DNA of 64,000 bases from Thermohalobaculum sp039180675 (GCA_039180675.1 JBCDDC010000020.1:1-64000); one strand, 5' to 3'. Counted from the stretch's first letter, positions 43,325-52,403 are shown. Notes: generated by a model from the letters alone, not told the origin. Made by a program: numbers and translations.

Positions 43325-43510
43325 ATGCTGGGTAAGCTCGCGCTGACAGCGCTCATCATTGGTGTTGTCTGGATGTTGTTCATGCGCGGCACAAAAACGC
43401 GACGGCGCGAGGTGAAACCGATCCCTCCAAACGAAACTCTGATCAAGTGCCCCGACTGCAGCGCGTATCGCATGGCGGGCACACCCTGTCCTTGCCGGGC
43501 CAAGACGTGA
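43325..43510 (+). CDS. Small membrane protein with C-terminal cysteine cluster
   Basis: A 61-residue protein with one N-terminal membrane helix (LGKLALTALIIGVVWMLFM) and a cytoplasmic tail. Its cysteines (CPDC ... CPC) look like a short zinc-binding or iron-sulfur motif. The ATG at 43325 has GGGAG 8 nt upstream; an in-frame ATG at 43253 would add a non-hydrophobic leader. No family assignment is possible. It is followed after 45 bp by the antiporter gene. Confidence 0.7.
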   Translation: MLGKLALTALIIGVVWMLFMRGTKTRRREVKPIPPNETLIKCPDCSAYRMAGTPCPCRAKT

Positions 43511-43555
43511 CGGCATCTCTGTGAGTGTCGCGCGAAAGCCGGAGGGCGGTAGCTG

Positions 43556-44500
43556 ATGGATCTCATCTTCGTCGTGGCAGGCTTGGTGCTTTTGGTCGGG
43601 GCAGGCGATGCTCTGGTGCGCGGTGCCGTGACGCTGAGTTTGAAACTCGGTATGCCGGCGGTGATTATCTCGGCCACCGTGGTCGCGTTCGGAACCTCGG
43701 CGCCGGAACTCCTCATCTCGGTCAAATCAGCCTATCAGGGGTCTCCTGGCATCGCGATCGGCAACGTGGTCGGCTCCAATATCGCAAATGTGCTTCTCGT
43801 TCTTGGGGTTCCGGCTCTTGTCGCGCCGATCGCCGGCTGTGGCTCGGAAGCGCATCGCAATACTATCATCATGATCGGAGCGACGGTGGTTTTCACGGCG
43901 TTCATCCTGATGGGTGTGATCGGCCTCTGGGGCGGTGTGCTGCTTCTGGTGATTACGTTTGTGATGATCACGGACTCGATCCGGTGCGGGCTGCGCCACC
44001 CTGAAGCGGTCGACGCCGAAGAACTTGAAGACGCCGATCCAGCCATGGCGCCATGGAAGCTCACGCTGCTGCTGATCGCGGGGCTGATTGGCCTCCCCCT
44101 TGGCGCAGAATTGCTGATTCAGGGGGCTCAGGGAATTGCGAGATCGATTGGAGTGTCCGAGGCATTGATCGGCCTGACGATCATAGCGATTGGAACCTCG
44201 TTGCCGGAACTGGCGACCACTTTCATGGCCGCGCTGCGCAATCAGGCGGATGTCGCGATTGGCAATGTGATCGGCTCTAACCTCTTCAACATAACTGCGG
44301 TCATCGGCGCCGCTGCGCTGGTCCATCCGATGGAAGTTCCCGCGGAGATCATTACGCGGGACATCTGGATCATGATCGGATCGACCGCTGTTCTCGCGCC
44401 TTTCATCTTTTTCTGCCTCAAGATCTCACGGCCGATCGGGGCCGTGTTTGTCGCGGCCTATGTTGGCTATATCTTCCTCGCCTACGCACAAGGCCTGTGA
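43556..44500 (+). CDS. Calcium/sodium antiporter (YrbG-type)
   Basis: A 314-residue cation exchanger with about ten helices in two inverted repeats. Each repeat carries the family's alpha motif: STVVAFGTSAPELLISV with the NVVGSNIANVLLVLG partner, and TIIAIGTSLPELATTF with the NVIGSNLFNITAVIG partner. Acidic and serine residues there line the ion path. Related proteins swap Ca2+ for Na+; direction is assumed. The SDR gene follows 13 bp downstream. Confidence 0.93.
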   Translation: MDLIFVVAGLVLLVGAGDALVRGAVTLSLKLGMPAVIISATVVAFGTSAPELLISVKSAYQGSPGIAIGNVVGSNIANVLLVLGVPALVAPIAGCGSEAHRNTIIMIGATVVFTAFILMGVIGLWGGVLLLVITFVMITDSIRCGLRHPEAVDAEELEDADPAMAPWKLTLLLIAGLIGLPLGAELLIQGAQGIARSIGVSEALIGLTIIAIGTSLPELATTFMAALRNQADVAIGNVIGSNLFNITAVIGAAALVHPMEVPAEIITRDIWIMIGSTAVLAPFIFFCLKISRPIGAVFVAAYVGYIFLAYAQGL

Positions 44501-44513
44501 AGCGAGGAAGATA

Positions 44514-45305
44514 ATGTTGCAACCTGGGCGGGCGCTGATTACCGGCGCATCCTATCGGCTTGGCCGCGCTATGGCGCTTGATCTCGCCGCCCGCGGCTGG
44601 TCGGTGGCGATCCACTACAATGCGAGCGCTGATGGGGCCGCCTCGACGGTGGTGGAGGCCGAGGCACTCGGCGCTTCGGCGGTCGCGGTGCAGGCTGATC
44701 TCGACGATCCGAAGGCAACCTCGATGCTTGTGACACGGGCGGCGGAAGGGCTCGGCGGACCGCTCAACGTGCTCATCAACAACGCATCGACGTTTGAGAA
44801 CGACACGATCGGGTCGATCACCGAGACGAGTTGGGATCGTGGTATGGGCTCGAACCTCAAGGCGCCGGTCATGCTCGTTCAGGATTTTGCCGCACAGGCC
44901 TCTGAACCGCGCATAGACGAGGCAGGAGAACCCGTGGCTCAGGCCGTCGCCATCAATCTGATCGACCAAAGGATCCTGAAGCCCACGCCGGAGTTCATGT
45001 CGTATCTGCTGGCGAAGTCCGCGCTGCAGATGTTCACCAAAACGGCGGCACAAGCGCTGGGCCCGAAGGTGCGTATCGCTGCGATCGGCCCCGGGCCGAC
45101 CATCGTGGCTGAGAACCAGAGCCCCGGCCACTTTGCCATGCAGCGCCGCGCCTGTATTCTCGAGCGAGGCTCCGACCCGGATGATATCGTCTGTGCGATG
45201 CGATTCATCTTGGACTGCAAAGCGTTTACCGGCCAGATGCTGGCGATCGACGGCGGTCAGCACCTTACCTGGCAGACGCCGGATGTCGCAGGAGACCCGG
45301 GGTGA
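44514..45305 (+). CDS. SDR-family oxidoreductase, FolM-like
   Basis: A 263-residue SDR with TGASYRLGRAM near residue 10, NNASTFEN near 90, and the YLLAKSALQM motif (Tyr-X3-Lys) near 163. The opening and the ADGAA helix resemble the FolM/pteridine reductase-type group, so dihydrobiopterin or dihydrofolate reduction is possible. GAGGAAG lies 4 nt before the ATG. An upstream codon at 44448 lies inside the antiporter gene. It is followed by a long AT-rich gap before uvrC. Confidence 0.85.
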   Translation: MLQPGRALITGASYRLGRAMALDLAARGWSVAIHYNASADGAASTVVEAEALGASAVAVQADLDDPKATSMLVTRAAEGLGGPLNVLINNASTFENDTIGSITETSWDRGMGSNLKAPVMLVQDFAAQASEPRIDEAGEPVAQAVAINLIDQRILKPTPEFMSYLLAKSALQMFTKTAAQALGPKVRIAAIGPGPTIVAENQSPGHFAMQRRACILERGSDPDDIVCAMRFILDCKAFTGQMLAIDGGQHLTWQTPDVAGDPG

Positions 45306-45606
45306 CCGAACCGATGGCTGTGGTATGCGGCTTAAAGGCACTGGGTTTGTCCACTGCACAAGGATTTATCCCAAGGAAGAGGCGGTTTAGCCGAGGTGAA
45401 GCGGCTGTCGCAAAAGCGAAAAAATTTTCTTTATAAGAATCAATGGCTTAGGATATTTCACGTTTAGGATGAAATGATCGCTTTCCCATTGAGACTCTTA
45501 CAAAAATCAGGTTGAACCCAGAGTTACTTACAGAGTTATCCACAAGAGGGAAGGGTTGCGGAAAACGATTCAGACGATAACCCAGTGGTGATTCGAACGA
45601 GGAAGA
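45306..45606. promoter_or_regulatory. 301-bp AT-rich intergenic region with a DnaA box and short repeats
   Basis: No gene is seen here. The middle (about 45420-45515) is far richer in A and T than its surroundings, with runs such as AAAAAATTTTC and TTTATAAG. TTAGGAT occurs twice as a direct repeat 16 nt apart. A perfect DnaA box sits at 45536-45544, and TTATCCCAA at 45366-45374 is a weaker relative. Promoter for uvrC should also be in this region. Confidence 0.6.
45536..45544 (+). promoter_or_regulatory. Perfect DnaA-box 9-mer
   Basis: The sequence TTATCCACA is an exact match to the bacterial DnaA box consensus, placed between the AT-rich region and the uvrC start. A single box could regulate uvrC, or belong to a replication-related site. 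Confidence 0.6.
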
Positions 45607-47481
45607 ATGTCTGAACAGCAAACAGCGCTGGAGACGACGACGATATCAGGCCCGGATGTGATCCGGTCCTATCTTTCGCGCCTGCCTGATCGACCGGGCG
45701 TCTACCGCATGCTGAGCGAAGATGGCGATGTCCTCTATGTCGGCAAGGCCCGCTCTCTCAAGAAGCGGGTAGCGTCCTATGCCAAGGCGCACGGGCATAC
45801 GACCAGGATCCTGCGCATGGTCATGGCGACCCGCTCGATGGAATTCGTTACGACGGAAACCGAGACCGAGGCGCTCCTGCTCGAGTCGAACCTCATCAAG
45901 CAGTTGAAGCCGCGCTATAATGTTCTTCTGCGCGACGATAAGAGCTTCCCCCATATCCTGATCGAGAAAGGGACGTTTCCGCTTTTGCGCAAGCATCGAG
46001 GTGCGCGGCGCGAGAAGGGTCGCTACTTCGGGCCCTTCGCCAGTGCCGGCGCGGTGAACCGCACCCTGAATCAGATGCAAAAGGCATTTCTGTTGCGCAC
46101 CTGCTCGGACAGTGTGTTTGAGAGCCGGACACGGCCCTGTCTTCTCTATCAGATCAAACGCTGCTCTGCGCCCTGCACAGGCGAGATAAGCGATGCTGAC
46201 TACGGCGAGTTGGTCGAAGATGCCTGCCGTTTCCTCGAAGGCCGCTCGACAAAGGTTCAGGGAGAACTTGCTACCAAGATGGCCGAAGCATCGGAAGCGA
46301 TGGAGTTCGAGCGCGCGGCGATCTATCGTGATCGCTTGCGTGCCATGGCGCACGTGCAGGGCCATCAGGGGATCAACCCAAAGGTGACCGCCGAGGCCGA
46401 TGTCGTCGCGTTGCATCGAGACGGAGGCCAAGCCTGCGTGCAGGTCTTCTTCTTCCGCAGCCACCAGAACTGGGGCAACCGCGCATACTTCCCCCGGATC
46501 GCGGCCGAGGACACCGACGGCACCATCCTCGAGGCGTTTCTGGGTCAGTTCTATGCCGAGCGGGTTCCGGCCCGGATGGTGCTCCTGTCCCATCCGATCG
46601 AGCAAGACGCACTTCTCGCTGAGGCCCTGTCGATCGTCGCGAACCGCCGTGTGGTGGTGGCCGTGCCGCAACGCGGAGAGAAGCGAGAACTCGTCGATCA
46701 CGCCGCCCAGAACGCACGGGAGGCCCTCGGTCGCAAGATGGCCGAAAGCGCCAGTCAGGCCCGGCTGCTCGCCGGAGTTCAGGAGGCTTTCGGGTTGCCA
46801 GAAACACCGCGACGCATCGAAGTTTACGACAACTCGCACATACAAGGCACGAATGCCGTTGGCGCGATGATCGTCTCGGGGCCCGAGGGTTTCGAGAAGA
46901 ACCAGTATCGCAAGTTCAACATCAAAGATGAGAGCCTGACACCCGGCGACGATTTCGGGATGATGACCGAGGTCCTGACCCGCCGCTTCTCCCGGCTGGT
47001 GAAGGAAGACCCGGACCGGAGCACTGCAGCCTGGCCAGATCTGGTCCTGATCGATGGCGGTGCCGGGCAGATCTCGGCTGCAAACGACGTCTTGGCAGAG
47101 CTCGGTATCGAGGATGTCGCGCTCTTCGGCGTCGCCAAGGGCGTCGACCGGGACGCCGGAAAGGAAGAGTTCCACGCACCGGGCAGACGACCCTTTGCCC
47201 TGCCGTTTCGATCCCCCACATTGTACTTCGTCCAACGCCTGCGCGACGAGGCGCATCGCTTCGCCATCGGCACGCATCGCGCAAAACGCGCGAAGGCGGT
47301 TAGCGCCAATCCGCTCGATGAGATCCCCGGGATCGGACCGGGCCGCAAACGAGCCCTGCTCAGCCATTTTGGCTCAGCAAAGGCAGTGAGCCGTGCGGGC
47401 CTGCAGGACCTCAAAGCGGTGGACGGGATATCCGCGAACATGGCAGAGACGATCTATGCGTTCTTCCATGGTGACCGCTGA
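45607..47481 (+). CDS. uvrC: Excinuclease ABC subunit C
   Basis: Makes both incisions in nucleotide excision repair. The 624 residues include the GIY-YIG nuclease domain (PGVYRM through VLYVGKARSLKKRV, about residues 30-60), the UVR motif (AEASEAMEFERAAIYRDRLRAM near residue 232), the endonuclease core (EVYDNSHIQGTNAVGAMIV and VLIDGGAGQ), and a helix-hairpin-helix pair at the C-terminus (EIPGIGPGRKRALLSHFGS). GAGGAAGA precedes the ATG. pgsA starts directly after its stop. Confidence 0.97.
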   Translation: MSEQQTALETTTISGPDVIRSYLSRLPDRPGVYRMLSEDGDVLYVGKARSLKKRVASYAKAHGHTTRILRMVMATRSMEFVTTETETEALLLESNLIKQLKPRYNVLLRDDKSFPHILIEKGTFPLLRKHRGARREKGRYFGPFASAGAVNRTLNQMQKAFLLRTCSDSVFESRTRPCLLYQIKRCSAPCTGEISDADYGELVEDACRFLEGRSTKVQGELATKMAEASEAMEFERAAIYRDRLRAMAHVQGHQGINPKVTAEADVVALHRDGGQACVQVFFFRSHQNWGNRAYFPRIAAEDTDGTILEAFLGQFYAERVPARMVLLSHPIEQDALLAEALSIVANRRVVVAVPQRGEKRELVDHAAQNAREALGRKMAESASQARLLAGVQEAFGLPETPRRIEVYDNSHIQGTNAVGAMIVSGPEGFEKNQYRKFNIKDESLTPGDDFGMMTEVLTRRFSRLVKEDPDRSTAAWPDLVLIDGGAGQISAANDVLAELGIEDVALFGVAKGVDRDAGKEEFHAPGRRPFALPFRSPTLYFVQRLRDEAHRFAIGTHRAKRAKAVSANPLDEIPGIGPGRKRALLSHFGSAKAVSRAGLQDLKAVDGISANMAETIYAFFHGDR

Positions 47482-48048
47482 ATGATCTGGACGATCCCAA
47501 ACACGCTGACGATGGCGCGCATCCTCGCCGCGCCTATCGTTGGCGCGCTGGTCGTCCTCGGCGGGCTGGAAGCATCGATCTGGGCCTTCGTGATCTTTGT
47601 GATCGCCGCACTCACCGACTTTTTCGATGGCTGGTTGGCGCGCAGGCTGCAGATGGAAAGCGCGATCGGCCAGATGCTGGACCCGATTGCCGACAAGGTG
47701 ATGGTGACGATCGTTCTCGCGGCCTTGCTGAGCCGGGAGCCGAACCAGAGCTGGCTTTTCCTGCTTCCCGCTTTCGTCATCCTGGCGCGTGAGACGCTCG
47801 TCTCGGGTCTGCGGGAGTATCTGGGCGACACCAAACTCAAAGTGACCATGCTCGCAAAGTGGAAGACCACGTTCCAGTTGACGGCGATTGCGGCGTTCCT
47901 TTTGGCCGATGCGCTTACGTCCGATGGAGCAATTGCGATGATTGCGCTCGCGACCCTGTGGCTTGCAGCGATCCTCACCGCGATGAGCGGATGGGACTAC
48001 TTCGACAAGGGGATCGCCTTCATTCGCGAACGGGAGAGCGGTGGATGA
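47482..48048 (+). CDS. pgsA: CDP-diacylglycerol--glycerol-3-phosphate 3-phosphatidyltransferase
   Basis: Makes phosphatidylglycerol phosphate in the inner membrane. The 188-residue protein has the CDP-alcohol phosphotransferase signature DFFDGWLARRLQ through GQMLDPIADKVM near residues 46-75, and several membrane segments. It starts right after the uvrC stop and its stop overlaps the moaD start (ATGA). GWDYFDKGIAFIRERE is a typical C-terminal tail. Confidence 0.94.
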   Translation: MIWTIPNTLTMARILAAPIVGALVVLGGLEASIWAFVIFVIAALTDFFDGWLARRLQMESAIGQMLDPIADKVMVTIVLAALLSREPNQSWLFLLPAFVILARETLVSGLREYLGDTKLKVTMLAKWKTTFQLTAIAAFLLADALTSDGAIAMIALATLWLAAILTAMSGWDYFDKGIAFIRERESGG

Positions 48049-48293
48049 ACGTGCTCTACTTCGCCTGGATGCGGGAACGGATCGGCGTCGCCTCCGAAGA
48101 GATCGACACAAGCGAGATGACAACCGCCCGCGATCTGATCGAACACTTGAGATCCCGTGGGGAGGGCTACGCGCGCGCCTTCGAGAAAATCGGTGCCGTC
48201 CGGGTTGCCATCGATCAGGAGATGGGCACGCTCGATACACCGATCAGTGGCGCGCGCGAAGTTGCATTTTTCCCCCCTGTCACCGGAGGGTAG
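48045..48293 (+). CDS. moaD: Molybdopterin synthase sulfur-carrier subunit
   Basis: An 82-residue beta-grasp protein ending in the diagnostic Gly-Gly (FFPPVTGG), which is thiocarboxylated to donate sulfur in molybdopterin synthesis. VLYFAWMRERIGV at the start and VAIDQEMGTLDTPI in the middle fit MoaD. The ATG overlaps the pgsA stop. moaE follows after 4 nt. Confidence 0.93.
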   Translation: MNVLYFAWMRERIGVASEEIDTSEMTTARDLIEHLRSRGEGYARAFEKIGAVRVAIDQEMGTLDTPISGAREVAFFPPVTGG

Positions 48294-48297
48294 GCTG

Positions 48298-48777
48298 GTG
48301 GAGAACAGCCCAGAAGCTGCTCAGTTTTCGGTGAGCATCCAGACGTCGGATTTCGACAGCGCCCGGGAGAGCCGCCGCCTGACCGATGGCAACACTCAGA
48401 TCGGCGCTGTGGCAAGCTTCACAGGCCTCGTTCGCGGCTCCGACGACACGGTCCGCCTGATGGAGCTGGAGCATTATCCCGGCATGACGGAGCGCGCGCT
48501 GGAGGGGATCATTAAGGACGCGCGCGCGCGCTGGCCCCTGGATGGCGTGAGGATCGTCCACAGGGTCGGCCCGCTGGAGCCAGGGGAGCAGATTGTCCTC
48601 GTGCTTGCAGCATCTCGGCATCGCGAGGCTGCCCTCGAAGCCGTTGCCTTCATCATGGACTTTCTCAAGACAAAAGCACCATTTTGGAAGCGAGAGGAAG
48701 GCCCGGACGGCGCGACATGGGTCGATGCGCGGGAGAGTGACGAGACAGCCGCTGCGCGCTGGAGCGGAAAACCCTAG
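48298..48777 (+). CDS. moaE: Molybdopterin synthase catalytic subunit
   Basis: Joins with MoaD to form molybdopterin synthase. The 159-residue protein has GAVASFTGLVRGSDD near residue 39, LELEHYPGMTE-type residues near 57, and the catalytic-lysine segment KTKAPFWKREEGPDGATWV near residue 122. GTG at 48298 is the start: it follows CCGGAGGG by 6 nt and gives the normal length; the frame upstream is not MoaE-like. Confidence 0.94.
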   Translation: MENSPEAAQFSVSIQTSDFDSARESRRLTDGNTQIGAVASFTGLVRGSDDTVRLMELEHYPGMTERALEGIIKDARARWPLDGVRIVHRVGPLEPGEQIVLVLAASRHREAALEAVAFIMDFLKTKAPFWKREEGPDGATWVDARESDETAAARWSGKP

Positions 48778-48790
48778 GCGCTGCGAAAGA

Positions 48791-49228
48791 TCACTGCGGT
48801 GTCTTCGCGCCCCCTTGTTCCTGCAACTCCTCGATCTCGGCCTCCAGCTCGGATATTCGCCGACGCGCATTGCCTAGCCCGGTCATGGCGGTCTCGGCAT
48901 CAACCTTGGCCTCACGTAGCTGACTGGATAGTTCCGCCTCCCGGCCGTCGACTGCACCTTCCAGACGCGCGCGCATTGCATCAATCTCGGCCTTAAGCTC
49001 GCGCTCTTTCTTCGAAAACTCGGCCTCGGCCGACAGGCGCGCTTCTTCGGCCTGATCGCGCGCCTGATCGATGGTGTGCAGGCGGGTGGCCATTTCCGCG
49101 AGCTGCTCATCTTCGCTCCGCCGCGGGTTGATGACCCGTCCCCAAAGCCAGTGGAGCAGCCAGCCAACGGCAACGGCGCACGCCAGAACGGCGGAGATCG
49201 CGATCGCGAGTTGAGAGGAGGTCAGCAT
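48791..49228 (-). CDS. Membrane-anchored coiled-coil protein
   Basis: A 145-residue protein with an N-terminal membrane helix (LAIAISAVLACAVAVGWLLHWL, about 7-28), then a long charged region with heptad-like periodicity (MATRLHTIDQARDQAEEARLSAE, and ISELEAEIEELQEQ near the end). It probably oligomerises at the inner membrane. It lies 6 nt downstream of the large OmpA-domain gene, so the two are co-expressed and may act together in the envelope. No family name is assigned. Confidence 0.82.
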   Translation of the reverse strand: MLTSSQLAIAISAVLACAVAVGWLLHWLWGRVINPRRSEDEQLAEMATRLHTIDQARDQAEEARLSAEAEFSKKERELKAEIDAMRARLEGAVDGREAELSSQLREAKVDAETAMTGLGNARRRISELEAEIEELQEQGGAKTPQ

Positions 49229-49234
49229 GGCGGG

Positions 49235-51040
49235 TTACTCGATCGCGTGGAATTCGATGCGGCGGTTGAGGGCACGGCCTTCCGGTGTCTCATTGGTGGC
49301 GATGGGGAAAGCCTCACCCATTCCGACCGCTTCGAGCCTCGTGTAGGGGATGCCAGCCGCAATCAGCGCATCCATCACCGCCTCGGCCCGGATCTGACTG
49401 AGACGCTGGTTCATCTCCTCCCGCCCCTGGCTGTCAGTGAACCCGGTCACCCGTATCCGGGCGACACTGCATCTTTGGTAGAGCGCACCGATACGCTCCA
49501 GAACCGGTCGGCTGATATCTTCGATTTTGGCCTCTCCGGGCTCAAAGTTGATGGGTTGTCTGGCGACCGCTGCATTGAGAGCAGCGAGGCAGGCCTCTTC
49601 GGTCAATGGGATCCGATCGATCAGCGCCGGAAGATCCACGGTAACCGCGGTCTCGACGATGTGCTGAGGAAGGAGGTTCTGTAGCTCTCTGTGAAGCTGC
49701 CCCACGGTTACCGGATCCGATGCAACACCCTGCAAGCTCAGTCTGCCTGCCGCGACCTGGGCAGAACCTTCTTCGAGGTCGGAAAGCCCTTCGATCGCGG
49801 TTTGCAGCGAGAGAAACCAATCGAGCGGCGAGGTTCGGTCGCTGAGCTTGATATCGGTCGTCAATTCCGACTTTGGTAGGACCGCGCGCGCAAAGATAAC
49901 GAGCGCATCGCGCTGCTGCTCCCCCGACATCTTTCCCCTCAAAGTGAGGCTATCGCCATTCAGGGTGAGATCCATCCAGTATCCGGTCCTGGGAACGGCC
50001 ACGACCGGGCCCGAGTCCCAGTACCGCGCATTCACACGAAACCGACCCGGAAGGCTGGCGTTCAGCTCTGTGAGGGCTGCATCGAACTGTTCAGGATCGG
50101 TGGGCTGCGCCGCTTCGAGGTAGACTTGAAGAAAAGACACGCGCAGCCGTCCCGCTGGAATTCGGTCAAGCGCCTCCAGTCCGGCCTCGATTGCTCCGGT
50201 CCAGTCCTCCCGCGGGCCGCCAAGGCCCTGGATGCAAACCCCGGAATGATCGACGGCACCAAAGCGGGCTAGAAGCTGGACAATACGATCACGCTCCGCA
50301 GCGCTACGCGCCGCGCATGTGGCAACGCGAAGGCCACCGAAGGTTTTGGAAACTGAGAACTCGAATGGCGCAATTGCGACCGGCGGCACGCGGATCGTCA
50401 GATCGAGCGCAACCTCGGATCCTGCAAGCACCAGGATCTCATTGCTGAAGGCCGAGCGCGCTGCCTGATCGGCAACGACCCCGTCGATCTTTATCTTCCC
50501 TGGCTCGATCTGCACGAACGCATTCTCGAGCGATGCAACAGCAAGCGCCGCAAGCTCCAGCTCCGGTCCCCAGGAAGGGCCCGGAGGCGCCGCTGTCTCC
50601 CCACTCAGATCATGCACGGAGACCTGCGGCAGATACGTCTCCAGAAGACCCAGGAAACCATTTCTCATGTCGGAGCCGTGAAACCGTCCCATAATCGTAA
50701 GCTCATCGGCGCCGCGGTGGAGTTGGACCAGCAACGGCTCGCGAACGGGAGGGGGCGTCAGAACTGCCGAGCTGTAGTCCACAACCCGGGAAATGGGCGC
50801 GACGGCGTTCGCGGTTCTGAGGGCGAGGTTTTGCGCCTCCAGGCTCGGCGCGCGGCCGTGGATCTCCAGCCGCAACCCGTCAGATTTCAGGCGAGCCCAG
50901 TCCACCTTGTTGATCTCAAGCCCATGGCGCACGCGATCGACCAGCAATCGCTCATAGCTCTCCGCGCCACGGACACCGCCGTAGTAGACGGCGACAGCTG
51001 TGGCGCAAAAGCAGATTGCAAATGTCAGTGCGCGCAGCAT
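49235..51040 (-). CDS. Large OmpA-family envelope protein with BON-like repeats
   Basis: A 601-residue protein with an N-terminal membrane or signal helix (LRALTFAICFCATAVAVYYGG, residues 2-22). Segments resembling BON domains follow, including GLRLEIHGRAPSLEAQNLAL near residue 57. The C-terminal OmpA peptidoglycan-binding domain is clear: RIRVTGFTDSQGREEMNQRLSQIRAEAV near residue 525. It probably links the membrane and the cell wall. The coiled-coil gene follows after 6 nt. Confidence 0.85.
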   Translation of the reverse strand: MLRALTFAICFCATAVAVYYGGVRGAESYERLLVDRVRHGLEINKVDWARLKSDGLRLEIHGRAPSLEAQNLALRTANAVAPISRVVDYSSAVLTPPPVREPLLVQLHRGADELTIMGRFHGSDMRNGFLGLLETYLPQVSVHDLSGETAAPPGPSWGPELELAALAVASLENAFVQIEPGKIKIDGVVADQAARSAFSNEILVLAGSEVALDLTIRVPPVAIAPFEFSVSKTFGGLRVATCAARSAAERDRIVQLLARFGAVDHSGVCIQGLGGPREDWTGAIEAGLEALDRIPAGRLRVSFLQVYLEAAQPTDPEQFDAALTELNASLPGRFRVNARYWDSGPVVAVPRTGYWMDLTLNGDSLTLRGKMSGEQQRDALVIFARAVLPKSELTTDIKLSDRTSPLDWFLSLQTAIEGLSDLEEGSAQVAAGRLSLQGVASDPVTVGQLHRELQNLLPQHIVETAVTVDLPALIDRIPLTEEACLAALNAAVARQPINFEPGEAKIEDISRPVLERIGALYQRCSVARIRVTGFTDSQGREEMNQRLSQIRAEAVMDALIAAGIPYTRLEAVGMGEAFPIATNETPEGRALNRRIEFHAIE

Positions 51041-51134
51041 CTAAGAACAGCCGCTCCATCCTGAACCTTTGCTTCGGTGATTGCATGAACGAGACGGGCA
51101 CTTCAAGATGAACGACCCGTAACGGACCCGCCGC

Positions 51135-51902
51135 ATGACCCCTCCCAGAGTACACGATCCAGGCCGCATCATCGCCCATCGCGGCGCCAGCAGAGTGGCG
51201 CCAGAAAACACGCTCGCCGCATTTCGCATGGCGCGCGAGCAGGGAGTCCGATGGATCGAGTTCGACGTGACCCTCCTGGGCGATGGTTTGCCGGTCATCC
51301 ATCACGACGCAAGCCTAGACCGATGTACTTCGCAAACTGGGCCACTCCTCACTCTGAACGCGCTCAGTCTATCGGCAGTCGATGCCGGAGCACGCTTTGG
51401 CGATGCGTTTCGTGGAGAGCCACTTCCCACGCTGGAAGCAACACTCGATCTGATCGAAAGCCTGGATCTCTATGCCAATCTGGAACTGAAACTCAACGAT
51501 GCGGAGCCCGCTTCCCTAGCGCGCGCCGCGGCAAGCGCACTTGCTCAGCGTGACTGGGCGCGCAGCAGGATCGTGGTTTCCAGCTTTGACCATACCACTC
51601 TGGCACTCTTCCGGCAGCACAGCCCTGATCATCCGGTCGCCGTTCTCTGGCGTGATCCCCCCGCCGATTGGCGGGAGACGACCCGGCGGCTGAACGCATC
51701 CGGCGTTCATATGAACCATCGCTATCTGCGCATGGAGTTCTTGCAAGAAGTCCGCCGGGAAGGGCTGGATCTGAGAGTCTACACCATCAACGACCCGGAT
51801 CTGATGCTTCCCTTTCGTGAACAGGGGCTGACCGGCGTGATCACCGACCATCCACCTCTCTTCACGGGCCTGCAGGACTGGCGCGACTGGTCGATGACTT
51901 AG
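51135..51902 (+). CDS. Glycerophosphodiester phosphodiesterase
   Basis: Splits glycerophosphodiesters into glycerol 3-phosphate and an alcohol. The 255-residue protein starts with IIAHRGASRVAPENTLAAF (His and Glu at the catalytic site), then WIEFDVTLLGDGLPVIHHDASLDRCT near residue 40, and NLELKLND near residue 120. The C-terminal GVITDHPPLF is typical. No signal peptide is seen, so it is UgpQ-like and cytoplasmic. Its stop overlaps that of the prepilin peptidase by 4 nt. Confidence 0.93.
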   Translation: MTPPRVHDPGRIIAHRGASRVAPENTLAAFRMAREQGVRWIEFDVTLLGDGLPVIHHDASLDRCTSQTGPLLTLNALSLSAVDAGARFGDAFRGEPLPTLEATLDLIESLDLYANLELKLNDAEPASLARAAASALAQRDWARSRIVVSSFDHTTLALFRQHSPDHPVAVLWRDPPADWRETTRRLNASGVHMNHRYLRMEFLQEVRREGLDLRVYTINDPDLMLPFREQGLTGVITDHPPLFTGLQDWRDWSMT

Positions 51903-52402
51903 ACAGATCCGAACCGCTCAAGGATCTGGCGGATTAGATAGACGCACATGACGATCCCGATCAGCAGCCCGACGGGGAAGTAGATCCTCTGATCCAGGGC
52001 CTCCCAGCCAATATCCTGGCCGCGGCGGCGTGCGTAGATGATCCGGTGAATGATGATCCCGACAATCGAGATCAGAGCCAGGAGCATCAGCAGGCTGGGG
52101 ATGTCGCGCGGCACGAAGAAGGGCACGAGCGCCGCGATCAACTTCATGTCACCGCCGCCTATCTTCCCATGCCCGAAGGTGAACAGGAGAAAGCCGCAGA
52201 AGAGAACGCCGACAGCGTAGCCGATACGCCAAAGATAGGTTTCGAGGGGTAGGCCCCACAGGCCCGTGACCAGAAAGGTGCCAAAGATGCAAAGCACGAT
52301 CCAGTTCGGGATCTTGAGGTACTTGAGATCGAAATAGGCAGTGGCGACCATCAAGGGGACAAGCGCGACCGTAGCCGCGATCAGCGCTGGAGTCTCGAAC
52401 AT
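51899..52402 (-). CDS. cpaA: Prepilin peptidase of the Tad pilus (CpaA/TadV, A24 family)
   Basis: Cleaves the leader of the Flp pilin at the inner membrane. The 167-residue protein is short, as in TadV/CpaA. It holds the first catalytic Asp in YFDLKYLKIPNW (about 22-33) and the second in GKIGGGDMKL (about 79-88). Several membrane helices are present. The ATG at 52402 is one base after the TadD-like stop and gives the normal length. It is the last Tad gene here. Confidence 0.9.
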   Translation of the reverse strand: MFETPALIAATVALVPLMVATAYFDLKYLKIPNWIVLCIFGTFLVTGLWGLPLETYLWRIGYAVGVLFCGFLLFTFGHGKIGGGDMKLIAALVPFFVPRDIPSLLMLLALISIVGIIIHRIIYARRRGQDIGWEALDQRIYFPVGLLIGIVMCVYLIRQILERFGSV

Positions 52403-52403
52403 T

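Noticed and set aside
45420..45480. TTAGGAT direct repeat pair considered as a regulator-binding array
   Set aside because: Only two copies are seen, and neither matches the CtrA pattern TTAA-N7-TTAA.
45646..47367. 573-residue minus-strand frame inside uvrC
   Set aside because: Antisense to uvrC; the high GC content leaves the opposite frame open and its sequence has no domain.
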